Positions 34,852 to 43,222 of a DNA stretch of 55,632 nucleotides are shown here, in pieces. This DNA comes from an uncultured Alphaproteobacteria bacterium (lineage in GTDB: Bacteria > Pseudomonadota > Alphaproteobacteria > Rhodobacterales > Rhodobacteraceae), in NCBI GenBank assembly GCA_902524845.1, contig CABZEW010000010.1:1-55632 (forward strand), in the 5' to 3' direction. Position 1 is the first letter of the stretch. Every line of letters starts with the position of its first letter. A program made the translations under genes and the position numbers. The notes under the pieces are model-generated. The model saw only the letters and a program-made list of their open reading frames with translations. It had not been told where the DNA came from and made no database searches.

Positions 34852-36180
34852 TTAGAGTTCTTTTCGTGCAAGAAATTCGCCTAATTTTATTCGAGACGAT
34901 ACGACGACTTTAGTCAAAGGTTTAAACGGTAACTTTTTAGGTGGAGGGCTATTTAATAATTGTTTGACTAGGGACGTCTCTTTTCCCATTGCTAAGTCAG
35001 CAGCAGCTAGTCCATGAAGTGTTCCTTTTACAGTTCCTAAACCATTTTGACAGCAAGCAGAAAAAAGCCCAGGCTTTAATTCGCCGAAAGCTGCTACATT
35101 GTTTCTTGAAAGTGTTAAGTGCCCGCCCCACGTTTTCTCTAGTTTTTTATCCTTAAGCATGGGGAAGCGATCCGAAAAACTTTTGACATGACTTCGGAAC
35201 ACATTATCGATCGTTGATTGCTTAGGATCCTTATTTGGTTCGTAAGTGAAGCGGTTGCGAATTACAATTCTATCACCTCCAACCCCACATACACGCCTGA
35301 CTGTAGTGCCTAGAGGGTCTGCCGGTGTAATGCCCCATTCTTTTTTACCCCCAAGTATTTTTATCTCTTCAGATGTAAGTCTCTGTGTGATGGAACCGTA
35401 CGTGTAGATATGAAGAAGAGAGTTATTGAAATAACCAAAATTTTCTATGTTTCCATTTACTGCAAGTATCACTTTTGAAGCCGTAACAAGACCGTTTGGT
35501 GTTTTTGCTTGCCAATCAGAACCAACGTTATGTAGTTCTTCTACAGGTGAACTTTCATACAATCGAACTCTATTAGACAGCATTTTTTCGCCCAAAGCTC
35601 TTATATATAGGGCCGGTTGTATCATTACAGTTCCCGGTGTAAAAAGCCCTCCTTTATAATAATTCGTCCCGGTAATATTTCTCATCAAATGAGCATCAAG
35701 TTTCTCATGTTTTTCACCAAGTTTTGAGAGATGTTTTGCATAATCGTTATTATGGCGCATGCCTTTAGATGTTGCTGCACCATTAATTTTCCCAATTTCT
35801 TTAAAACATTCTTTAGGAAGTTTTAAAGATTCAACCGCTTCTTTTGCAAAGCTAATAGCGTACCTATTTTGATTTATAGTTTTACGATCATTTTGCAGTT
35901 GTCCTCCGTAATCATCACTCGCCAAGTCATGGGGTAAATCAATCATAAAACCAGAGTTTCTTCCCGCAGGTCCTGACGCAAGTCCCTGAGCATCTAATAT
36001 AATAATGCTATCATTTGGTGCCTCTTTTTGTATGCGGTGCGCTGCCGACAATCCAGCAAATCCCGCCCCTACTATAAGCCAATCAGATGTTAGATTGCCT
36101 TCAAGGCTGGGAAGTGCCTTTCTTTCTGGAAGCAAATCATTCCACGCAGAAGGACCTGGGTTTTTCGAAACACCTATCAT
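34852..36180 (-). CDS. DAO-family FAD-dependent oxidoreductase
   Basis: A 442-residue flavoenzyme of the D-amino acid oxidase/glycine oxidase (DadA, PuuB, sarcosine oxidase) superfamily. The FAD-binding GxGxxG is IVGAGFAGLSAAHRI, preceded by an N-terminal tail of about 30 residues, as in gamma-glutamylputrescine oxidoreductases. GPAGRNSGFMIDL is the R-N-S-G motif of the family, and the C-terminal WGGHLTLSRN plus CQNGLGTVKGT complete the fold. Such enzymes oxidise secondary or N-methylated amines, which fits an operon with a methylamine-type methyltransferase. The ATG is one base from the SDR stop. Confidence 0.85.
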   Translation of the reverse strand: MIGVSKNPGPSAWNDLLPERKALPSLEGNLTSDWLIVGAGFAGLSAAHRIQKEAPNDSIIILDAQGLASGPAGRNSGFMIDLPHDLASDDYGGQLQNDRKTINQNRYAISFAKEAVESLKLPKECFKEIGKINGAATSKGMRHNNDYAKHLSKLGEKHEKLDAHLMRNITGTNYYKGGLFTPGTVMIQPALYIRALGEKMLSNRVRLYESSPVEELHNVGSDWQAKTPNGLVTASKVILAVNGNIENFGYFNNSLLHIYTYGSITQRLTSEEIKILGGKKEWGITPADPLGTTVRRVCGVGGDRIVIRNRFTYEPNKDPKQSTIDNVFRSHVKSFSDRFPMLKDKKLEKTWGGHLTLSRNNVAAFGELKPGLFSACCQNGLGTVKGTLHGLAAADLAMGKETSLVKQLLNSPPPKKLPFKPLTKVVVSSRIKLGEFLARKEL

Positions 36181-36181
36181 C

Positions 36182-36913
36182 TCAAGGTAAACTCAATTTT
36201 GCTGTCCTTCCTCCATCAATAGTTAGGACTTGACCAGTCATAAAAGATGCCCTTTCGGATGCAAGCCAAACAATTAATTCGGAAACTTCTAGAGGTTCCC
36301 CGCTTCGTTTTAAGGGATGAATTTCACCAATTTCATTTTTAAAAATATTAGGATCTGACAAGGACTTTATAAAGTTCTCATTCAACTCCGTATTAATCCA
36401 GCCTGGAGCAACAGCATTACACCTTACACCTTCAGGTCCGTGATCAACTGCAACTGCCCGCGTTAATGCATGAAGTCCTCCCTTTGAAGCACAATACGCT
36501 GGATGACGTGGGTTACTCCCTAACCCCTCTATAGAACCAACATTAATGATCGAGCCATTATTTATCTTTAATAAAGGAAGAGAATATTTTATTAAAAGAA
36601 AGGGGATAGTTAAATTTATATTAAGCTGCTCAAACCAATCCTTTTCACTTGTTTCTTCAGCATTGCCCTCGCGCATGATTCCTGCGTTATTTACTAAAAT
36701 ATCGAGGCGGCCTTCTAAATCTTTTATTTGAGACAGAATTTTCTTTGGCATTTCTAAATCGTTAAAGTCCGCTTCGAGCCAATAATGCTCCCCTCTACTT
36801 CTTTGGGCCGTATAAACTTTAGCGCCCTTCTCGTTTAGCAGTTTTGCGGTACTAAGTCCTATTCCTCGTGAAGCCCCCGTAACAAGCGCTATCTTGCCCT
36901 CCAGATCTCTCAT
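36182..36913 (-). CDS. Short-chain dehydrogenase/reductase
   Basis: About 243 residues, start ATG 36913 in an ATGA overlap with the upstream SDR stop. Motifs: VTGASRGIGLS (TGxxxGxG), NNAGIM, INVGSIEGLG (catalytic Ser) and YCASKGG (catalytic Tyr/Lys). It likely uses NAD(H) to oxidise a hydroxyl group. The longer frame upstream to 36955 would overlap the SDR and lacks a typical Rossmann start. Confidence 0.9.
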   Translation of the reverse strand: MRDLEGKIALVTGASRGIGLSTAKLLNEKGAKVYTAQRSRGEHYWLEADFNDLEMPKKILSQIKDLEGRLDILVNNAGIMREGNAEETSEKDWFEQLNINLTIPFLLIKYSLPLLKINNGSIINVGSIEGLGSNPRHPAYCASKGGLHALTRAVAVDHGPEGVRCNAVAPGWINTELNENFIKSLSDPNIFKNEIGEIHPLKRSGEPLEVSELIVWLASERASFMTGQVLTIDGGRTAKLSLP

Positions 36914-37641
36914 GATACGGGTTTGCCTCCATTTACTTCGACTAGAGATCCACACATATATCGCGCTTCATCAGAGGCTAAAAATAGAATTACGTCTGAA
37001 ATATCTTCTGGCTCAGCAATACGCCCTAGGGGAACAGTCTCGTTAAGTTCTTCGATGGCTTTATCTGGATCAAGACCACGAATAGAAAAACCAGAACGTA
37101 TCATAGGTGTATTTACTTCATTAGGACATACCGCATTTACCCGTATGTTTTGATGTGCGTGATCACGACCTAAACACTGTGTCAATGAAGCTAAGGCGGC
37201 TTTTGACATTATGTAAATCGGATGATCAGGACCAGGATTTAAACCCCAGCAGCTAGCTATATTTACAATTGATCCACCTCCATTTTTTACCAAAATAGGG
37301 ATTGTGGATCGACATAACCTAAACGGAGCTTCTATGTTTACGGCCATGGTTGATCTAAAGTCCTCATCCGTAGCTTCAGTAATTTTTCCTCTTCGAATAG
37401 TGCCAGCGTTGTTTATAAGAATATCTAGCCCCCCCAATGCATCTGTCGCTTTACTAGGCAATTCGTCACAAAATTGAGCAGCGGAAAGGTCGCCTGAAAA
37501 ATGAGCTTCAGCTTCAATATTACCAATAGTTATATCTGTTATTGCAACTGATGCTCCTTCGGCCCTTAATTTTCTTACAAGAGATTTGCCAATTCCTCCA
37601 GCGGCACCTGTTACAAGAGCTTTTTTTCCTTGAAATCTCAT
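36910..37641 (-). CDS. Short-chain dehydrogenase/reductase
   Basis: A 243-residue SDR. The cofactor motif is VTGAAGGIGKSL; NNAGTI, NIASCWGL (Ser) and YIMSKAAL (Tyr/Lys) are intact. It starts 6 bases after the MttB-family stop. The two consecutive SDRs share the fold but differ enough to suggest different substrates rather than recent duplication. Confidence 0.9.
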   Translation of the reverse strand: MRFQGKKALVTGAAGGIGKSLVRKLRAEGASVAITDITIGNIEAEAHFSGDLSAAQFCDELPSKATDALGGLDILINNAGTIRRGKITEATDEDFRSTMAVNIEAPFRLCRSTIPILVKNGGGSIVNIASCWGLNPGPDHPIYIMSKAALASLTQCLGRDHAHQNIRVNAVCPNEVNTPMIRSGFSIRGLDPDKAIEELNETVPLGRIAEPEDISDVILFLASDEARYMCGSLVEVNGGKPVS

Positions 37642-37646
37642 TTTTA

Positions 37647-39197
37647 TTAAAACTCCTGATTAAGGGAGTCAGTAGCGGGAATTTGCGACTCTCTCAGAGC
37701 AATAAATTCTAATAACTCATCATTGATTGCTTCATTGATTTTTGGTTCTTCATAATCTGCCAAAAGAGACTTTGCGTGCTTCAGCGCTCTTTCAGTAATC
37801 TCTGTTGAGCCTTCAGCCTGCCATTGCTCAATAGAGTTGTTATCAAAAAGCTCAGGCATAAAGAAAGCTCGTTGAAAGTTTTCTAGCGTGTGGGGATGAC
37901 CGAGATAGTGACCGCCGGGTCCAATGTCATTAACTGCTTTTAGGCCCTCATCAAAGTCGTCCCAATTAATGCCTTGAGCCATTCGATATGCCATCGCGCA
38001 TTGCTCTGCATCAACAATAAACTTAGCTGTACTACAGTGCATACCAGCCTCATTCCATCCGGCTGAATGCCAAATATAATTTGCACCAGACAGCATGACA
38101 GCCATCAGAGTTGTTGCACTCTCATAGCCGGCTTGTGCATCAAAAGTCTTTGCGCCTCCTAATGTGTTTGATGTTCTCCACGGTACTTTATAATAACGTG
38201 CCATTTGACCAATCATAAAATTCATTAAACTGATCTCGGGTGTTCCTGCCATCGGAGCTCCTGACTTCATTGATACTGTAGAAAGATAATGACCATAAAT
38301 CGCCGGTGCACCTTTTTTAATAACTTGTGTATACGCTAGAGCCGATAACGCCTCAGCATTAAGTTGTGCAACTGTTGGAGCTACCGATGCTGGTGTGTTT
38401 GCGCCTCCTAAAACGAACGGGGAGCATAATACTGGTTGTTTTCTTTTGCAAAAAGCTCTCATCGCGCCAAGCATCGTTTCATCCCAAACTAAAGGAGAGT
38501 TTCCGTTGCAGTTACCTGTAACTACTGGATGACTTTCGATAAAACCAGGGCCAAACAGAATATCGCACATTTTAATCACATCTTCTGCGTTTTTGGGACT
38601 TGTTGTCATTCCCATAAATGTTTTGTCGGAGTATCGCATGGATGAATATGTAATACGTAAATGACGCTGGCTTATAGGATGATCGTAGGGCTCTACTATA
38701 TGATGTGCACTTGAGTGCATAGAGGGAAGCATGTGTGATAGTTTATGAAAATTAGCCAAATCGTCTAAGGTTGGATAACGACGTTTGTCTTCTAAGTCTC
38801 TCAGGTAGGGCGCACCAGTCATTGGAACAAACATGCTATAGTTTTTTCCAAAGTCTAGATTGTTTTCTGGATTTCTTGCATGATATGTAAATGTCTCAGG
38901 AATGGATTTAACAAGATCTTTAACAAGATATCTATCAAGAAAAACTGTTTCTTCAACAATTTTTGCGCCAACAGATTTCCAATCTTCGAGAGCAATTTTA
39001 TCTCGAAAATGAATACCAGTATTTTCAAGAATATCCATGGACGCATTATCAATTCTTTGTATTTGGTCTTGATCTAAGGGTTCTGTAAGAGGAAGACGGC
39101 CTCTTAATCCTGGAAGCATTTTAAAATTTTTTGTTTGGCTCTTTAGCCGTCGAGAGCTACGGCCCTTTCGCGTTGTTCCTACGGCTTGTACCGTCAT
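37647..39197 (-). CDS. MttB family (trimethylamine methyltransferase-like) protein, non-pyrrolysine
   Basis: A 516-residue member of the MttB superfamily (PF06253), in which known members demethylate quaternary amines and pass the methyl to a corrinoid protein. The reading frame is continuous with no in-frame TAG, so it belongs to the non-pyrrolysine group that includes glycine betaine methyltransferases. Segments such as PVVTGNCNGNSPLVWDE, GGANTPASVAPTVAQLNAEA and GGHYLGHPHTLENFQRAFF follow the family. It overlaps the aldehyde dehydrogenase stop by ATGA. No corrinoid protein or reductive activator gene is adjacent; the acceptor of the methyl group must be elsewhere, or tetrahydrofolate. Confidence 0.85.
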   Translation of the reverse strand: MTVQAVGTTRKGRSSRRLKSQTKNFKMLPGLRGRLPLTEPLDQDQIQRIDNASMDILENTGIHFRDKIALEDWKSVGAKIVEETVFLDRYLVKDLVKSIPETFTYHARNPENNLDFGKNYSMFVPMTGAPYLRDLEDKRRYPTLDDLANFHKLSHMLPSMHSSAHHIVEPYDHPISQRHLRITYSSMRYSDKTFMGMTTSPKNAEDVIKMCDILFGPGFIESHPVVTGNCNGNSPLVWDETMLGAMRAFCKRKQPVLCSPFVLGGANTPASVAPTVAQLNAEALSALAYTQVIKKGAPAIYGHYLSTVSMKSGAPMAGTPEISLMNFMIGQMARYYKVPWRTSNTLGGAKTFDAQAGYESATTLMAVMLSGANYIWHSAGWNEAGMHCSTAKFIVDAEQCAMAYRMAQGINWDDFDEGLKAVNDIGPGGHYLGHPHTLENFQRAFFMPELFDNNSIEQWQAEGSTEITERALKHAKSLLADYEEPKINEAINDELLEFIALRESQIPATDSLNQEF

Positions 39198-40684
39198 TCG
39201 ATCTTATCCTGTGAAGCCGGATCTGTCAGATCAATCCAAATGGTCTTTATCTCACAATACTGGTCATGGGCATGTATGCCATTATCACGTCCACCAAACC
39301 CTGATTGTTTGTACCCTCCAAAGGGTGTTGTTATATCCCCTTCTCCATAACTATTTACAGTTACGGTTCCAGCTCTAAGCTCTCTTGCAGCTCTTAACGC
39401 ATTTCGGGTGTTTGCACTAAAAATGGATGCGCTTAATCCATATTCCGTATTATTGGCTAAAGAAATCGCCTCCTCATTTGTTTGGACTTCCAGAACACTT
39501 AAGATAGGGCCAAAGATTTCCTCTTTTGCCTGTTTATTATCTACTGTTGTTTCATATATTGTGGGGGTAACAAAACAACCTTCTATTTGTCCTCCAACTA
39601 CCGCCCCTTCCGTAAGATAGCTAGCAACTTTTTTACAATGCTCACCGTCAATAAGTGCTCCTAAGTGATTTTGGGGGTCAAGAGGATCACCCGTTTTCCA
39701 ATCTCGTAATCGCTCGAGTATCTTTTTAAGTAAATCGGATTTGATTTTCTTATGAACAATTAGCCGTGATATTGCACTACAGTTTTCACCCATGTTCCAA
39801 AAGGCACCATTGACTATATGTTCCGCTACAAGGTCAAGGTTTTCGGCATCATTAAAAACAACAGCTGGATTTTTACCTCCACACTCAAGAACAACCTTCT
39901 TTAAATTACTTTCGGAGGAGTATTTTAAAAAGAGCCTTCCCGTTTCTGTAGAGCCAGTAAAGCTAACCATATCAATATCTTTATGACGCCCCAGCTTTTC
40001 ACCAACTGCAGGTCCAGTACCTGGTAACACCTGTAAAACCCCACGAGGAACTCCGGCCTCTGTGGCTAGTTCTGCAACTCTAAGAGCAGTAAGAGAGGTT
40101 TGCTCGGCTGGTTTTACAATTACAGAACATCCAGCGGCAAGAGCTGGGCCAATTTTCCAGGCTAGCATTAATAATGGAAAATTCCACGGGAGAATTGCTG
40201 CGGCTACTCCTATTGGTTCTCTTGTTATGAAAGATAAAGCATTATCACCACTAGGTGTTGTTTTGTCATAAATTTTATCTATTAACTCTGCATGCCACTT
40301 AATAGTATGTATTGTTTCTGGCAAATCAATCTGAACACAATCTCTTATCGGTTTCCCACTCTCCAGGCTCTCCATTACAGCAAGTTCTTTTTTATTTCGC
40401 GTTAACAACTTGCATAACTTTATAAGTATGTCTTTTCGTTCAGAGGGATGAAGGCGACACCATCGACCTTGATCAAAGGCCTCTCTAGCTTTTCCAACTG
40501 CAAGATCTATATCTCCGTCGCTAGCGGTAGTAATATTTGTTATTTCTTTACCGGTGGAGGGATTGCGAGTTTTTATAGATTCTCCTGAACCTACTTGATA
40601 CTTACCATCAATAAATGGATTTTGAGGAAAGTCTAATGATGCTCCAAGACTTTTATATTCTTCATGTGTCAAAAGCTCACTCAT
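39194..40684 (-). CDS. NAD(P)-dependent aldehyde dehydrogenase
   Basis: A 496-residue ALDH. Cofactor motif AAILPWNFPLLMLAWKIGPAL, catalytic Glu in VVLECGGKNPAVVF, catalytic Cys in WNMGENCSAISRLIVH. The family includes gamma-aminobutyraldehyde, betaine aldehyde and alpha-ketoglutarate semialdehyde dehydrogenases; by sequence it is closest to PuuC-like gamma-glutamyl aldehyde dehydrogenases. It lies between a DapA-family gene and mttB-like gene in one operon. Confidence 0.85.
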   Translation of the reverse strand: MSELLTHEEYKSLGASLDFPQNPFIDGKYQVGSGESIKTRNPSTGKEITNITTASDGDIDLAVGKAREAFDQGRWCRLHPSERKDILIKLCKLLTRNKKELAVMESLESGKPIRDCVQIDLPETIHTIKWHAELIDKIYDKTTPSGDNALSFITREPIGVAAAILPWNFPLLMLAWKIGPALAAGCSVIVKPAEQTSLTALRVAELATEAGVPRGVLQVLPGTGPAVGEKLGRHKDIDMVSFTGSTETGRLFLKYSSESNLKKVVLECGGKNPAVVFNDAENLDLVAEHIVNGAFWNMGENCSAISRLIVHKKIKSDLLKKILERLRDWKTGDPLDPQNHLGALIDGEHCKKVASYLTEGAVVGGQIEGCFVTPTIYETTVDNKQAKEEIFGPILSVLEVQTNEEAISLANNTEYGLSASIFSANTRNALRAARELRAGTVTVNSYGEGDITTPFGGYKQSGFGGRDNGIHAHDQYCEIKTIWIDLTDPASQDKIE

Positions 40685-40686
40685 AA

Positions 40687-41592
40687 CTATCTCCCCATAA
40701 TTTTATCAATAGTAACATTCATTGTATTCACTACCTGCTCGAAAACACGTTTTTCATCTTTGTTAAGAGGCTGCAGTGGTTTACGAGGTGGTCCGGCATC
40801 AACACCTCTTAAATTCAAACCATATTTTATACATTGAACAAACTTTCCACCTTGTTCAAGAACACGCATTAAAGGGAGCATCGCCGACATTATAGCTCTT
40901 CCTTTAATGAAATCACCTTCAATAACACATGTTTTATAAAGAGCTAAATGGGCTTCAGGTGCAAAATTTGAACCAGCACACACCCAGCTTCTGGCGCCCC
41001 ACGCGAAGAATTCTAATGCCTGGTCATCCATTCCACAGCTTAAAGATATGTGGGGGTAATCTCGTGCCAACATATGTAATCGATTTGGGTCTCCAGAGCT
41101 CTCTTTTATTGCGCAAAAGTTCTTTGATCGCCCTAATCGGTCCAGTGTTTCTTCATCCATATTGACGCTCATTCGCCCCGGATAATTGTACAGAATTACA
41201 GGTAAATTTGCTTCTCTATCGATCGCTAAGGCATGTAGTGCAATCTCTCGTCCAGTTGGATAAGCATACGGTGGCGTGGTAATCATAATTCCGTCAGCAC
41301 CAGCAATTCTTGCTTGCTTAGCATATTCAATACTGTCTTCCGTACGAATGGCACCGGTTCCAATAATTAAAGGCAAACGATTTTTAAGTAACTCTTTTAC
41401 TTTATTCATTAAGAACACACGTTCTTTCATACTCATGGCATAATATTCACCTGTAGTACCAGCTACAATTATTCCATGAACGCCAGAGCTGACAAGAAGG
41501 TCTATTGCGGAACTCATTGCACAAAAGTTGAGTGTAAAGTCACTGTTGAAAGGGGCAATTAATGGTGTATAGATCCCCTCAAATTTCATCAC
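40687..41592 (-). CDS. DapA-family lyase/dehydratase
   Basis: A 301-residue Schiff-base TIM-barrel enzyme. GTTGEYYAMSMKER is the substrate-phosphate loop, ILYNYPGRM holds the catalytic Tyr, and CAIKESSGDPNR the Schiff-base Lys. The family includes dihydrodipicolinate synthase, N-acetylneuraminate lyase, keto-deoxy sugar acid aldolases and the hydroxyproline-pathway deaminase (HypD type). Being the first gene of a catabolic operon argues against lysine synthesis. It ends two bases before the next ATG. Confidence 0.85.
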   Translation of the reverse strand: MMKFEGIYTPLIAPFNSDFTLNFCAMSSAIDLLVSSGVHGIIVAGTTGEYYAMSMKERVFLMNKVKELLKNRLPLIIGTGAIRTEDSIEYAKQARIAGADGIMITTPPYAYPTGREIALHALAIDREANLPVILYNYPGRMSVNMDEETLDRLGRSKNFCAIKESSGDPNRLHMLARDYPHISLSCGMDDQALEFFAWGARSWVCAGSNFAPEAHLALYKTCVIEGDFIKGRAIMSAMLPLMRVLEQGGKFVQCIKYGLNLRGVDAGPPRKPLQPLNKDEKRVFEQVVNTMNVTIDKIMGR

Positions 41593-41612
41593 TTATACCT
41601 TTTCGCAGTGGT

Positions 41613-41628
41613 TTGTATTGAATTGTAT
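41613..41628 (-). promoter_or_regulatory. Possible regulator site ahead of the DapA/MttB operon
   Basis: TTGTAT occurs twice with a 10-base period (41613-41618, 41623-41628), and on the minus strand it covers a TATACA/TACAAT element about 20-35 bases upstream of ATG 41592. GntR-type regulators often use TTGTAT half-sites, but here they are direct, not inverted. Confidence 0.25.
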
Positions 41629-41713
41629 AAGAATATTAGTTGCAAGTTAGACAAAAAAAGCACCATAATTTTTTTATTTTGAATGCTGATAGTTGGAGAG
41701 TCAATGATTAGGA

Positions 41714-41746
41714 GAGACAAAGGGACCTAAAGGAGCCCCTTGTCTC
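41714..41746 (-). terminator. Stem-loop after the small membrane protein gene
   Basis: GAGACAAAGGG (41714-41724) pairs with CCCTTGTCTC (41737-41746) with one bulged A, giving a 10-pair GC-containing stem and a 12-base loop. It begins 15 bases past the stop at 41761 and separates that gene from the DapA operon. There is no T run, so it could be a terminator or an RNA-stability element. Confidence 0.5.
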
Positions 41747-41760
41747 ATAATGTGTAGAAT

Positions 41761-42114
41761 TTAGTAAAGTGCTAGCAGTTGGAAAATCGCAATGACAACG
41801 AAGACTCCGGCAAAAACAAATTTAAGTACTCCAAGTGGAATAGCTTTTACCTCTTTACCGTAATTAGTTTTTGAAGTCTTATCATCCATTTCATCTATAA
41901 GTAATTGGACTGTACCCATTTGCCTTAAGACACCAAATGCACCTGTGAAAGCCATTAAAACAATTGTTGCCGCAACTGCATTTTCTTTCCCAGAAAGATC
42001 TCCAAAAATTATAGCCATAAGTGTAACCGACTGACTGACCATAGTTATGAAAACAATGATTAAGAAATTATATAATGCTGCGCTTTGTAATGAAGCTCTA
42101 ATATTTTGATCCAT
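41761..42114 (-). CDS. Small three-span membrane protein of unknown function
   Basis: About 117 residues. I start at ATG 42114, which has GGGGGA six bases upstream; a longer frame adds 16 residues without a ribosome-binding site. Hydrophobic spans lie near 14-38, 45-65 and 95-116, with an acidic/lysine loop (LIDEMDDKTSKTNYGKE) between the second and third. I do not recognise the family. It is alone, ended by a stem-loop, which suggests a separately controlled gene. Confidence 0.65.
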   Translation of the reverse strand: MDQNIRASLQSAALYNFLIIVFITMVSQSVTLMAIIFGDLSGKENAVAATIVLMAFTGAFGVLRQMGTVQLLIDEMDDKTSKTNYGKEVKAIPLGVLKFVFAGVFVVIAIFQLLALY

Positions 42115-42187
42115 ATCAAATCCCCCTTTGTTTATGTTGGAAACAATCGTAATCCAATTCATTTTAGTTCAAAAGAAAAACTTTAGA

Positions 42188-43129
42188 TCAATGAAAAGAC
42201 CTCAAAAGATTTACTGTCTCTTTAAAGACTTTATTTCCCTTAGGACTTTGATCGCGACATCTAATGAAGCCGTGAATTAAAGACTGTGCTTCATTATGAA
42301 AAACGGGTACACCATCATCAATGAGCCTTTTAGCTAGTTTTCTACCTTCAGTGGCTAAGGGGTCAAGTTCTGCATTCAGCAGAACCGTTTTTGGCATGCC
42401 AGAAAAATTCTTTTCTAAAATTGGAAAAACTGAAGGATTTGAATAGTCCTCAGGTCCGTGGAGATAGGTATCAAAAAACCAAAGCATCATCTTTTTTGTA
42501 AGAAAAGGCGCCTCTGAATGTTTTATGTAGGAGGAGCTATCGAAATCTTTGTCTATACAGGGATAGATAAGAAACTGATATAGTGGAAGAGGACTACCAT
42601 TTTTCATCATTAAAAGTGTAGTTGATAATGCTAAGTTCCCGCCTGCAGAGTCTCCGCCAATTGAAAGCCGCTTTTTATCAATATTAAACGCATCAGCATT
42701 TTCAAAAACTTCATTGAAGATCTCGTGACATTGATACAAAGCTTTTGGAAACTTGTTTTCTGGGGACAAGCCATAATCAAGAGAGATCACTTGGCAGTCT
42801 CCATCTAAAGCTATGTCAACGCATACTCCATCATGAGAGTCAAGATCTCCAATAATCCATCCCCCTCCATGCATGTATATTAAACAAGGAAGCTGTATAT
42901 CATTTCCTCTTGGTCGATAGATTCTGGAATTTACAAGTCCGTTTTTGGTAGCGAATAGATGTTCTCTAACATCTAATGTTGAGGGTCTTTTGAGAGCAGT
43001 CATAGCGACTTTTTTTTTCATCGAGTCTCTGAAAGCTTGAGGTGTGTAATTATACGGCATGTCGTCATTCTTAGGTGCCATAGTTTCAACAAAATTATTC
43101 AATGAGGGATCCATATTTGGGTAGACCAT
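42188..43129 (-). CDS. Alpha/beta hydrolase of the hormone-sensitive lipase family
   Basis: A 313-residue esterase. The oxyanion motif is YMHGGGWIIGD, the nucleophile elbow GGDSAGGNLALS, the acid LNAELDPLATEG and the catalytic His in SLIHGFIRC. These are all HSL (family IV) hallmarks. It hydrolyses short acyl esters in the cytoplasm; substrate unknown. Its start region faces that of the class III aminotransferase across 87 bases. Confidence 0.9.
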   Translation of the reverse strand: MVYPNMDPSLNNFVETMAPKNDDMPYNYTPQAFRDSMKKKVAMTALKRPSTLDVREHLFATKNGLVNSRIYRPRGNDIQLPCLIYMHGGGWIIGDLDSHDGVCVDIALDGDCQVISLDYGLSPENKFPKALYQCHEIFNEVFENADAFNIDKKRLSIGGDSAGGNLALSTTLLMMKNGSPLPLYQFLIYPCIDKDFDSSSYIKHSEAPFLTKKMMLWFFDTYLHGPEDYSNPSVFPILEKNFSGMPKTVLLNAELDPLATEGRKLAKRLIDDGVPVFHNEAQSLIHGFIRCRDQSPKGNKVFKETVNLLRSFH

Positions 43130-43222
43130 TTACATCTATCTTTCTATTTGCAATAATAATAATGACTTCATTCTACTAAAAAGTTAGCCTTAAAGTAGTG
43201 GTTTTACAAGTGGTGGGTGTTT

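Noticed and set aside
37647-39197. Possible pyrrolysine in the MttB-family gene
   Set aside because: The frame has no in-frame TAG and is complete, so the non-pyrrolysine type fits.
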